A stretch of 7,558 nucleotides of DNA from Pseudomonadota bacterium (GCA_023457475.1 JAEWLO010000521.1:1-7558); one strand, 5' to 3'. Positions 1-5,738 are shown, numbered from the stretch's first letter. Notes: generated by a model from the letters alone, not told the origin. Program-made: numbers and translations.

Positions 1-517
1 GTTCGCGACAGTACATGCGCTTGTGCTTGAGCAGGTGGCGCAGGTTCTCCCGGGCCAGCAGGCGCATCCAGCGCGAGCGCGGATTGCCGATGACCGCCAG
101 CTGGAAGTCGATCAATGCCGGGCTGCCGTCCTCGCGGACCAGCCAGTTGGCTTCCTTGGCCAGGTCGTTGTGGGCGATGCCGTGGCGGTGCACCTTCTGC
201 AGCAGCCGGCGCGCGGCGCGGAAGTACGCCACATCACCGCGCGGAGGTCGCTGGTACATGGCGTCGCCGGCCATGAAGCTGCGGTCCAGCCAACGGCCGT
301 TCCAGGCCAACAGCGTGGGTGTATCCGGCATGCCGTCCAGGTGCGCCAGCGCGCGCGCCTCGCGCCGGGCCAGCCACCAGGCGGGCAGACGCAGCCACCA
401 CGGGGTGGCCCCCAGATCCCGGCGGACGAAGCGATGACCGTCCTGCTCGACCAGCAGGATGCGGCCGAAGCTGTCGGCCTTGAGGGCGTGCGGGGCAGCG
501 GGCGTAGGAACAGTCAT
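1..517 (-). CDS. RIO/lipopolysaccharide-kinase-like phosphotransferase (3' end outside window)
   Basis: The visible 172 N-terminal residues read without a stop from ATG at 517 to the window edge, so the C-terminus is missing. The protein has a protein-kinase fold. A glutamate suited to the alphaC position (E53) lies in a basic helix, a catalytic loop His-Asn-Asp-Leu-Ala-Lys-Glu-Ala-Asn spans residues 116-124 (proposed catalytic D118 and metal ligand N124), and Asp-Phe-Gln at 137-139 stands where canonical kinases have DFG. The usual beta3 lysine is not evident; Phe-Val-Arg-Arg (30-33) lies where it is expected. This loop type is known from small RIO-like or LPS-kinase-like proteins (WaaP/InaA/KdkA clan) of gammaproteobacteria, which phosphorylate sugars or proteins; the substrate here cannot be told. 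No signal peptide is visible, so it is probably cytosolic. It diverges from the DedA/PAP2 gene, and no Shine-Dalgarno precedes the start. Fold is confident, exact role is not. Confidence 0.85.
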   Translation of the reverse strand, partial: MTVPTPAAPHALKADSFGRILLVEQDGHRFVRRDLGATPWWLRLPAWWLARREARALAHLDGMPDTPTLLAWNGRWLDRSFMAGDAMYQRPPRGDVAYFRAARRLLQKVHRHGIAHNDLAKEANWLVREDGSPALIDFQLAVIGNPRSRWMRLLARENLRHLLKHKRMYCRE

Positions 518-523
518 GCTGCC

Positions 524-529
524 ATTCTA
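524..529 (-). promoter_or_regulatory. Putative -10 box of the kinase-like gene (leaderless)
   Basis: On the minus strand the hexamer TAGAAT (5 of 6 matches to TATAAT) ends exactly 6 nt before the ATG at 517. No Shine-Dalgarno lies between, so transcription would start at or next to the start codon. No good -35 hexamer is visible at 16-18 nt spacing. This is an inference from position and consensus only. Confidence 0.45.
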
Positions 530-565
530 GGCGTTCACGTTCGTTGCCGGCAGATGACGCCCGTT

Positions 566-578
566 CCCGGTCACCGGG
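566..578. promoter_or_regulatory. Palindrome between divergent promoters, possible operator
   Basis: CCCGGT-C-ACCGGG is a perfect inverted repeat with 6-bp arms. It sits between the divergent starts at 517 and 616, centred about 44 bp upstream of the rightward start and 55 bp upstream of the leftward one. The position would suit a regulator acting on either gene. G+C-rich sequence yields such palindromes by chance fairly often, so confidence is low. Confidence 0.25.
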
Positions 579-603
579 TGGCAGTCAGTCATGCTCGCCC
601 CTC

Positions 604-609
604 TATAAT
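604..609 (+). promoter_or_regulatory. Perfect -10 box of the DedA/PAP2 gene (leaderless)
   Basis: A consensus TATAAT is followed by 6 nt (CCGGCG) and then ATG at 616, placing the expected transcription start on or beside the start codon. There is no Shine-Dalgarno in the 6-nt gap. The -35 region is weak; nothing close to TTGACA lies at 16-18 nt spacing. The exact TATAAT in such G+C-rich sequence is unlikely to be accidental. Confidence 0.6.
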
Positions 610-615
610 CCGGCG

Positions 616-2628
616 ATGGACTCTTCATGGATCGATGCCACGCTTGCGTGGATCGCAGCTCACCCCGTGCTTGCCGGCGCGGTCGTCTTCCTTATTGCCT
701 TCTGCGATGCGGTCATCATTCTGGGCGCGATCGTGCCGGCGCTGCCGCTGCTGTTCGCGGTGGGCGTGCTGATCGGCCTGGGCCAGATTTCCGGCCCGTA
801 TGCCGTGGCCTGCACGGCGCTGGGCGCGCTGGCGGGCGATGCGGTGAGCTACTGGGTCGGCCGGCGCTGGGGCAACCGCCTGCGCGGCATCTGGCCCTTC
901 AGCCGCTACCCGCAGTTGCTGGACCGCGGCGAGATCATGTTCCGGCGCAATGCCTTCAAGAGCATTCTGGTGGCCCGCTACGTGGGCGCGATCCGGCCCT
1001 TCGTGCCGGCGATCGCCGGCATGTTGAAGATGCCGATACCCCGCTACCTGCAGGCCAGCAGCATCGCGGCCATTTCGTGGGCGCTGCTGTTCCTGGCCCC
1101 GGGCTGGATCCTCGGCGAGGCGTATGACGCGGTGGCGGCGGTAGCCGGCCGGCTGGTGATGGTGCTGGCGCTGGTCGGCGTGGTGCTGGGCGTGGTCTGG
1201 GCGATCGTGCTGTACGGCTATCGCTGGTCCGCGGCGCGCATGGACACCTGGCTGGCCGGGCTGCTGCGCTGGTATCAGCGCCATCCGACGCTGGGCCGCT
1301 ACTCGGTAGCCGTCTTCGATCCGCAGCGACGCGAATCCGTGCCGCTGGCGATGCTGGCGCTGATGCTGCTGCTGCTCGGCTGGTGCTGGTTCGTGCTGCT
1401 GATGGTGGTGGTCGCGCATGGCGAACCGCTGGCGTTGGACCTGGCCGTGCACGAGGCGATGCTGGCGCTGCGCAATCCGCTGGCCGACTACCCGATGGCC
1501 GCATTGGCCTCGCTGGGTGCCTGGCAGGTGCTGCTGCCGGCCACGGCCGCGGCGATGGGCTATCTGGTCTGGCGGCGGCGCTGGATGGCGGCCGCGCACT
1601 GGCTGGCGGCGCTGGCCTTCGGCCTGGCGCTGACCGAACTGCTGGGTACCACCGTGGACGTGGTGCGCCCGCCGGACGCAAGCAGCGGCTTCGGCTTCCC
1701 GTCGGTGTCGGTGACCATGGCCACGATCACCTTCGGCTTCTTCGCGGTGCTGATCGGGCGTGAACTGCCCGGGCGAACGCGCGTATGGCCGTATCTGCTC
1801 TCCGGCATCATCGTCAGCCTGATCGGCTTCGCGCGCATCTACCTGGGCGCGCATTGGCTCAGCGACGTGATCGGCGGCATGCTGTTCGGCATGTTCTGGC
1901 TGCTGGTGCTGGGCATCGCCTACCGCCGGCGCTTCAACCGGTCGTTCTGGGTCAAGCCGGTGTCGTGGCTGTTCTATGGCACCTTCGCGGTGGCGGCGCT
2001 GTGGTACGGGCCGCGCAACATTCCAGTGAAGCTGGAGCGCTTCGAGCCGGCGCTGCCGGCCCCGGCCACGCTGGACATCCAGGCGTGGTGGGATGCAGGC
2101 TGGCGTGACCAGCCGGCCCGCCGCAATGAATTCGACGATGACCAGCGCTGGCCGCTGGACGTGCAGGTGGCCGGCCCGCTGGCCCCGCTGCGTCAGCGAC
2201 TGGAAGCCCAGGGCTGGCACGTGCAGCCGCAGGCCGGTTGGGAAGAAGCGCTGCTGATGCTGGACAAGTCTGCCGCGCCGGAGGAAGTGCCGGTATTGCC
2301 GGCCACGCTGGACACGCAGGTGGAATCGCTGCTGATGATCCGCGCCGGCAATGCGCCGTATGAGATCCATGCGCTGCGTCTGTGGCCGGCGCAGGCCGAA
2401 CTGATGCCCGGCCAGCAGCCGTTGTGGCTGGGCAGCGCCCAGACGCTGCAGTACCAGCAGCACTTCAACCTGATCGGGATGTGGCACCCGATGCGGGGCA
2501 TCGATCCGTCATTGAATGCGGTGCGGGAGGCCTTGGAAGGCTTGCCACAGCAGGTGGAAACGCATCCGGCATCGAAGACGCCGGTACTGCGGGTGCGTAC
2601 GGATACTGCGGGTGTGTACGGACGGTGA
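616..2628 (+). CDS. DedA - PAP2 - LssY-type C-terminal domain fusion membrane protein
   Basis: This 670-aa polytopic inner-membrane protein has three parts. Residues about 10-200 are a DedA/VTT domain, with the Gly-Ala-Ile-Val-Pro-Ala-Leu-Pro segment (37-44) and the conserved Arg-Tyr-Val-Gly-Ala-Ile-Arg-Pro-Phe-Val-Pro re-entrant motif (121-131). Residues about 245-440 are a PAP2 phosphatase domain with several hydrophobic helices. Residues about 465-665 are a soluble domain resembling the C-terminus of Legionella LssY. DedA proteins move phospholipids or undecaprenyl phosphate across the membrane, and PAP2 enzymes dephosphorylate lipid phosphates, so a joint role in lipid-carrier handling is inferred. 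PAP2 motif 3 is intact at R407, H413 and D417, but motif 2 reads Pro-Ser-Val-Ser (362-365) instead of PSGH, and the motif 1 lysine position is G344. ATG 616 is chosen because it follows a perfect -10 box and starts a normal DedA N-terminus; an in-frame TTG at 544 is upstream of that promoter. Confidence 0.93.
   Translation: MDSSWIDATLAWIAAHPVLAGAVVFLIAFCDAVIILGAIVPALPLLFAVGVLIGLGQISGPYAVACTALGALAGDAVSYWVGRRWGNRLRGIWPFSRYPQLLDRGEIMFRRNAFKSILVARYVGAIRPFVPAIAGMLKMPIPRYLQASSIAAISWALLFLAPGWILGEAYDAVAAVAGRLVMVLALVGVVLGVVWAIVLYGYRWSAARMDTWLAGLLRWYQRHPTLGRYSVAVFDPQRRESVPLAMLALMLLLLGWCWFVLLMVVVAHGEPLALDLAVHEAMLALRNPLADYPMAALASLGAWQVLLPATAAAMGYLVWRRRWMAAAHWLAALAFGLALTELLGTTVDVVRPPDASSGFGFPSVSVTMATITFGFFAVLIGRELPGRTRVWPYLLSGIIVSLIGFARIYLGAHWLSDVIGGMLFGMFWLLVLGIAYRRRFNRSFWVKPVSWLFYGTFAVAALWYGPRNIPVKLERFEPALPAPATLDIQAWWDAGWRDQPARRNEFDDDQRWPLDVQVAGPLAPLRQRLEAQGWHVQPQAGWEEALLMLDKSAAPEEVPVLPATLDTQVESLLMIRAGNAPYEIHALRLWPAQAELMPGQQPLWLGSAQTLQYQQHFNLIGMWHPMRGIDPSLNAVREALEGLPQQVETHPASKTPVLRVRTDTAGVYGR
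2585..2622 (+). repeat. 19-bp tandem duplication at the 3' end of the DedA/PAP2 gene
   Basis: Positions 2585-2603 and 2604-2622 are two head-to-tail copies of a 19-mer beginning TACTGCGGGTG; they differ at one base (C to T at 2596 versus 2615). Because 19 is not a multiple of three, the copies are read in different frames: the first encodes Leu-Arg-Val-Arg-Thr, the second Thr-Ala-Gly-Val-Tyr-Gly. The second copy brings the TGA at 2626 into frame. Confidence 0.85.
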
Positions 2629-2634
2629 TCCGGC

Positions 2635-2657
2635 GTAGGGACTCGCCCTGCGTGTCC
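2635..2657 (+). repeat. SMAG-type REP element (plus orientation)
   Basis: GTAG (2635-2638) is followed by arms GGACTCGC and GCGTGTCC around a CCT loop, with one mismatch in the 8-bp stem. The layout of a GTAG head plus a short palindrome is that of the SMAG REP family described in Stenotrophomonas maltophilia; related GTAG REPs occur in Xanthomonas. It starts 6 nt after the stop of the DedA/PAP2 gene. Confidence 0.8.
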
Positions 2658-2678
2658 ATGGGATCACCGGCAGCACGA

Positions 2679-2701
2679 GGACACGCATGGCGTGTCCCTA
2701 C
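2679..2701 (-). repeat. SMAG-type REP element (minus orientation)
   Basis: On the minus strand GTAG (2701-2698) is followed by a perfect 8-bp stem, GGACACGC with GCGTGTCC, around a CAT loop. It is the inverted partner of the unit at 2635-2657. Confidence 0.82.
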
Positions 2702-2720
2702 GCGGAGGGTCCCTTAAGCG

Positions 2721-3299
2721 TCAGGGGATCCAGCCCAGCAGATCATCCAGGCGCTGGTGCGGGTCGTCGCGCTGCAGCAGCTGCAGTCGCTGCGGCTCTT
2801 CCAGCGGCATCAGTTCGGCCAGCTTCCAGCCCACCCACGCGGCCTGGTCCAGCAGCGCCGGGTGGCGCGGCGCATACGGATGACCGGCCTGCTCGATGAT
2901 GTGCTCCAGCACGGTGGACAGCAATGCGTGCTCCGGCCGCAGCTCGTCATCGTTGTCCGGTTCGCACCAGCGCACGTCGGCCACGATCAGTCCGTTGTCG
3001 CGGACGCGCACGTGCTCGACATGGAAGCGGCGGTGCCCGCGCAGACGCAGCAGCAGAATGCCATCCGGCCCGATGTCGAAGTCTTCGATGCGCGCCTCCA
3101 CGCCATGTGCGGCCGGGACCGCCGGCCCTCCGGTCTCCTCACCCTGCAGGATCAGGCAGACGCCGAAGCCGTTTCCGGTGCGGCCGCAGTCGCGCACCAT
3201 GTCCAGGTAGCGGCGCTCGAACACCCGCAGCGACACCGCGGCACCGGGCAACAGGACCGAATGCAGAGGAAACAGCGGCAGCGTGGACGTTCCGGCCAT
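2721..3299 (-). CDS. LON peptidase substrate-binding (N-terminal) domain protein
   Basis: This is a 192-aa protein made only of the LON N-terminal substrate-binding domain, without the ATPase and protease parts of Lon. The diagnostic start Leu-Pro-Leu-Phe-Pro-Leu-His-Ser-Val-Leu-Leu-Pro-Gly (7-19) is followed by a Phe-Glu-Arg-Arg-Tyr motif (27-31), a Phe-Gly-Val-Cys-Leu-Ile strand (45-50), and a strand-rich middle ending in a charged helical C-terminus (about 120-190). Stand-alone LON-domain proteins of this size are common in proteobacteria; their role is not settled, but peptide or protein binding is expected. It is cytosolic, with no signal or membrane segments. It begins 6 nt after the mpl stop and has no clear Shine-Dalgarno, so it is probably translated by coupling to mpl from a shared mRNA. 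A shared function with Mpl is not implied. Confidence 0.92.
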   Translation of the reverse strand: MAGTSTLPLFPLHSVLLPGAAVSLRVFERRYLDMVRDCGRTGNGFGVCLILQGEETGGPAVPAAHGVEARIEDFDIGPDGILLLRLRGHRRFHVEHVRVRDNGLIVADVRWCEPDNDDELRPEHALLSTVLEHIIEQAGHPYAPRHPALLDQAAWVGWKLAELMPLEEPQRLQLLQRDDPHQRLDDLLGWIP

Positions 3300-3305
3300 G
3301 GCCGT

Positions 3306-4667
3306 TCAGCCCTGCAGCTGCGCCAGGAAACGACGCGGCGCGCCATCAAAACCGCCGTTGGACATGAAGACCACATGGTCGCCGGGCCGTGCGATCTCGC
3401 CCAGCTGGGCGAGCAGCGCGTCGGTGTCTGCCACTGCACGGGCGTCGCCCTGCACCTCGGCGATCACCTTGGCCGCATCCCACGCCAGCTCGGGACGATG
3501 CAGGAACACCACCGCGTCGGCCCCGCCCAGCGACGGAGCCAGAGCCTCGGCGTGCGCGCCCAGGCGCATCGAGTTGCTGCGGGGTTCCATCGCCACCACG
3601 ATGCGCGCGGTGCCGACCTTGGCACGCAGGCCTTCGAGCGTGGTCCGGATCGCAGTGGGATGATGGGCGAAGTCGTCGTACACGGTCACGTCCTGCGCAG
3701 TGCCGATCACCTCCAGCCGCCGCTTGACACTGCGGAAGTCGGCCAGCGCGGGAATCACGGCGTGCGGCTGCACACCGACCGCGTGCGCGGCCGCAAGCGC
3801 GGCCAGCCCGTTGAGGACATTGTGGCGACCCAGCAGCGGCCAGCGCACCTCCCCCACGGCGTTTCCTCGATGGTGCACGACAAAGGCGCTGCCGTCGGCC
3901 TTGACCAGTTCAGCATGCCATTCCAGCGACGGGTCGAAGCCGAAGCGCTCCACCGGGGTCCAGCAGCCCATGGCCAGGACCTCGGCGAGGTAGGCATCCT
4001 CGCCGTTGACGATCAGGCGGCCACGCGCCGGCACCGTGCGCACCAGATGGTGGAACTGCCGCTGGATCGCGGCCACGTCCGGGAAGATGTCGGCGTGGTC
4101 ATACTCCAGGTTGTTGAGGATCGCCACCAGCGGCCGGTAATGCACGAACTTGCTGCGTTTGTCGAAGAAGGCGGTGTCGTATTCGTCGGCCTCGACCACG
4201 AACTCGCGGCCCTTCCCGAGGCGCGCGGAAACGCCGAAGTCCTCGGCGACGCCGCCGATCAGGAAGCCGGGTTCGCGGCCGGCCGCCTGCAGCAGCCAGG
4301 TCAGGATGGTGGTGGTGGTGGTCTTGCCGTGCGTCCCCGCGACGGCCAGGGTGTCGCGTCCCGGCAGGACCTGCTCGGCCAGCCACTGGGCACCGGAGAT
4401 GTAGCGCTGACCCGCGTCCAGCACGGCTTCGACGGCGGGGTTGCCGCGTGAAAGCGCGTTGCCGACCACGACCTCGTCGCAATCCGGGGCCACGCTGTCG
4501 GCGCGGTAGCCGGGGTCCAGTTCGATGCCCAGCTTTTCGAGCTGTGTGGACATCGGCGGGTAGATCGCCTGGTCGCTGCCCCGGACCGAATGGCCCCGTT
4601 CCCGCGCCAGCGCGGCCACGCCGCCCATGAAGGTGCCGGCAATACCTAGGATGTGGATCGTGCTCAT
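3306..4667 (-). CDS. mpl: UDP-N-acetylmuramate:L-alanyl-gamma-D-glutamyl-meso-diaminopimelate ligase
   Basis: Mpl joins the recycled tripeptide L-Ala-D-Glu-meso-DAP to UDP-MurNAc using ATP, returning turned-over wall peptides to precursor synthesis in the cytosol. The 453-aa protein has the three Mur-ligase domains. The N-terminal Rossmann part opens Ile-His-Ile-Leu-Gly-Ile-Ala-Gly-Thr-Phe-Met-Gly-Gly (4-16), whose TFMGG is typical of Mpl rather than MurC. The ATP loop Gly-Thr-His-Gly-Lys-Thr-Thr is at 111-117, Glu-Ala-Asp-Glu-Tyr-Asp at 159-164, and the Mpl-type Asp-Asp-Phe-Ala-His-His-Pro-Thr-Ala at 331-339; Ser-Asn-Gly-Gly-Phe-Asp-Gly (436-442) is near the end. Length matches the family. 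ATG 4667 is chosen because the conserved sequence starts at once; an in-frame ATG at 4712 would add 15 unmatched residues and lies 8 nt from a repeat. It heads a two-gene unit with the LON-domain gene. Confidence 0.97.
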   Translation of the reverse strand: MSTIHILGIAGTFMGGVAALARERGHSVRGSDQAIYPPMSTQLEKLGIELDPGYRADSVAPDCDEVVVGNALSRGNPAVEAVLDAGQRYISGAQWLAEQVLPGRDTLAVAGTHGKTTTTTILTWLLQAAGREPGFLIGGVAEDFGVSARLGKGREFVVEADEYDTAFFDKRSKFVHYRPLVAILNNLEYDHADIFPDVAAIQRQFHHLVRTVPARGRLIVNGEDAYLAEVLAMGCWTPVERFGFDPSLEWHAELVKADGSAFVVHHRGNAVGEVRWPLLGRHNVLNGLAALAAAHAVGVQPHAVIPALADFRSVKRRLEVIGTAQDVTVYDDFAHHPTAIRTTLEGLRAKVGTARIVVAMEPRSNSMRLGAHAEALAPSLGGADAVVFLHRPELAWDAAKVIAEVQGDARAVADTDALLAQLGEIARPGDHVVFMSNGGFDGAPRRFLAQLQG

Positions 4668-4673
4668 GCCTCG

Positions 4674-4679
4674 ATTGTC
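4674..4679 (-). promoter_or_regulatory. Possible -10 box of mpl (leaderless)
   Basis: On the minus strand GACAAT (4 of 6 matches to TATAAT) ends 6 nt before the mpl ATG, the same geometry as the two promoters near 517 and 616. A GAGG lies only 1 nt before the ATG, too close to work as a normal Shine-Dalgarno. No convincing -35 is seen. Confidence 0.3.
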
Positions 4680-4720
4680 GCCCATCGGCTGCCGCGATGG
4701 GGAGCCTGACATGTCTGTGA

Positions 4721-4743
4721 AGCCACGCAGGGCGTGGCTCTAC
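4721..4743 (-). repeat. SMAG-type REP element
   Basis: On the minus strand GTAG (4743-4740) precedes a perfect 8-bp stem, AGCCACGC with GCGTGGCT, around a CCT loop. The 25 bases 4719-4743 are identical to 7029-7053. It lies 53 nt upstream of the mpl start. Confidence 0.88.
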
Positions 4744-5000
4744 CGGGCTGGGCACCGCAGTGGCAGGTGTGAGCGGATGAAAGAAATCGAGAGCGTGTAG
4801 GGGAATCCCCGATAGCGGCGTACTGTGAAGACGGACACAATTCGCTTCGTCAGCCGCAATACCCCCTTCCGGTCCTACTCCCCAAGAGGCCAATCCCCAG
4901 GGGGGCTCATGTTGTGGGGCCCTGAGCAAGCCCGCCCGCTGCCGCCTTACACCGCGCGCCCCGTTCCCTCCCCCGGACCCGGCGGGCGGGTGTAGGCCGG

Positions 5001-5024
5001 GGGCGCTGCCGCAAGGCAGCGCCC
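5001..5024 (-). terminator. adk: Strong hairpin after adk, likely terminator
   Basis: GGGCGCTGCC and GGCAGCGCCC form a perfect 10-bp stem closed by a 4-nt loop (GCAA on the plus strand, TTGC on the transcribed minus strand). It begins 7 nt after the adk TGA. No T-tract follows, so it may stop transcription weakly or serve as an mRNA 3' stabiliser; it separates adk from mpl. Confidence 0.6.
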
Positions 5025-5031
5025 TGCGGCA

Positions 5032-5595
5032 TCAGGCCTTGATCGCCGCGTGAATACGCGCTTCCACTTCGTCCAGCTCACCCACGCCATCCACACGCTC
5101 CAGCGTGCCGCGACCGGCGTAGAAATCCACCACCGGCGCGGTCTGGTCGTTGTAGACCTTCAGGCGCTGGCGCACCGATTCCGGATTGTCGTCCGCGCGG
5201 CCCTGCTCGGCGGCACGGCCGGCGATGCGTTCGACCAGCAGGTCGGTGCCCACATCCAGCTGCACCACGGCATCCAGCGGCTGGCCGATCTTGGCCAGCA
5301 GGGCATCCAGCGCATTGGCCTGGGCCACGTTGCGCGGGTAGCCGTCAAGGATGAAGCCCTTGGCCACGTCGGCCTGGGCCAGGCGCGATTCCAGCATGCC
5401 CAGCAGGATTTCGTCGGACACCAGGTTGCCGGCGTCCATCACGGCCTTGGCCTGCTTGCCCAGCTCCGAGCCGGCGGAGATTTCCGCGCGCAGCATGTCG
5501 CCGGTGGAAATATGGGCCAGGCCCAGCTTGTCCTTCAGGCGCGTCGCCTGTGTCCCCTTGCCCGAACCGGGCGGTCCCAACAGAACCAATCGCAT
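5032..5595 (-). CDS. adk: Adenylate kinase (short-LID type)
   Basis: Adk converts ATP and AMP to two ADP in the cytosol, keeping adenylate pools balanced. The 187-aa protein carries the P-loop Gly-Pro-Pro-Gly-Ser-Gly-Lys-Gly-Thr-Gln (7-16), the AMP-binding Ser-Thr-Gly-Asp-Met-Leu-Arg segment (30-36) and the family signature Phe-Ile-Leu-Asp-Gly-Tyr-Pro-Arg-Asn (81-89). The LID region after Arg-Ile-Ala-Gly-Arg (123-127) is short and lacks the zinc-binding cysteines of long forms, as is usual in xanthomonads. ATG 5595 is chosen over the adjacent TTG (5598): it starts the canonical Met-Arg-Leu-Val-Leu-Leu and has GGAG 8 nt upstream. It diverges from pfp and is followed by a strong hairpin, so it is probably transcribed alone. 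No oddity is seen in the catalytic residues. Confidence 0.99.
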   Translation of the reverse strand: MRLVLLGPPGSGKGTQATRLKDKLGLAHISTGDMLRAEISAGSELGKQAKAVMDAGNLVSDEILLGMLESRLAQADVAKGFILDGYPRNVAQANALDALLAKIGQPLDAVVQLDVGTDLLVERIAGRAAEQGRADDNPESVRQRLKVYNDQTAPVVDFYAGRGTLERVDGVGELDEVEARIHAAIKA

Positions 5596-5603
5596 CAACC
5601 TGA

Positions 5604-5607
5604 CTCC
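5604..5607 (-). promoter_or_regulatory. adk: Shine-Dalgarno of adk
   Basis: Minus-strand GGAG stands 8 nt before ATG 5595 and supports that start. It shows that adk, unlike the genes starting at 517 and 616, has a conventional leader. Confidence 0.65.
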
Positions 5608-5680
5608 AATCTTGGTAAAAAAAGGGAGTGCGCACGCGCCCCGGCCATCTGCCGTTCACGCTGCACCGCAATACACGCAC

Positions 5681-5710
5681 TTTACCTCATACGGGTAATG
5701 TCCCTGCAAT
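5681..5710 (+). promoter_or_regulatory. Tentative pfp promoter
   Basis: TTTACC (5681-5686, 4 of 6 to TTGACA) and TGCAAT (5705-5710, 4 of 6 to TATAAT) are separated by 18 nt. They would start transcription a few bases later and give a leader of roughly 20 nt before ATG 5739. The match is modest and other placements are possible. Confidence 0.3.
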
Positions 5711-5726
5711 GTCCCTTCCCCACGAC

Positions 5727-5731
5727 AAAGG
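5727..5731 (+). promoter_or_regulatory. Shine-Dalgarno of pfp
   Basis: AAAGG lies 7 nt before ATG 5739. It favours this start over the in-frame ATG at 5709, which would add ten residues. Confidence 0.65.
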
Positions 5732-5738
5732 TCACCTC

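Larger units (their letters stand above)
2635..2701. terminator. Inverted SMAG pair, probable bidirectional terminator
   Basis: The two SMAG units face each other as 23-nt arms matching at 21 positions, separated by 21 nt (2658-2678). The whole can fold into one long hairpin, or each unit into its own. It fills the gap between two convergent genes (stops at 2628 and 2721). There is no run of T residues, so termination here is inferred from position and stem strength. Confidence 0.5.
4668..5031. other. Gene-free region between adk and mpl
   Basis: No credible gene lies in these 364 bp; the longest frame across it on the minus strand is only an out-of-frame reading that runs on into mpl. It contains a possible mpl -10 box, one SMAG (4721-4743) and the adk hairpin (5001-5024). 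The remainder (4744-5000) is unassigned. It has an 11-bp palindrome GGGGAATCCCC (4800-4810), a TACACC/GGTGTA inverted pair (4948-4953 and 4989-4994) and several C- and G-tracts that could pair, for example CCCGCCCGC (4931-4939) with the G-rich stretch at 4981-4990. I recognise no known RNA family. Confidence 0.6.

Noticed and set aside
544..615. Upstream TTG start giving the DedA/PAP2 protein 24 extra residues
   Set aside because: The added segment lies upstream of and across the TATAAT box, is hydrophilic, and does not resemble a DedA N-terminus.
23..772. Plus-strand open frames opposite the kinase-like gene
   Set aside because: The minus strand encodes a kinase fold with a proper catalytic loop; the plus frame also runs across both promoters into the next gene.
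625..2487. A 620-codon open frame on the minus strand opposite the DedA/PAP2 gene
   Set aside because: It is rich in Gln, His and Arg with no recognisable domain, as expected for the antisense of a G+C-rich membrane-protein gene. The plus-strand frame has clear family motifs.
2757..4451. A 564-codon open frame on the plus strand opposite the LON gene and mpl
   Set aside because: It crosses two well-identified genes on the other strand and has shadow composition (Gln, His, Arg, Gly) without motifs.
4668..4712. Upstream ATG adding 15 residues to Mpl
   Set aside because: The conserved Mpl N-terminus begins at the ATG at 4667, and no ribosome site precedes 4712, which nearly abuts a SMAG.
4099..4929. 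A 276-codon minus-strand frame covering the adk-mpl gap
   Set aside because: Most of it is mpl read out of frame, and the rest is Pro/Arg-rich translation through the SMAG and intergenic sequence.
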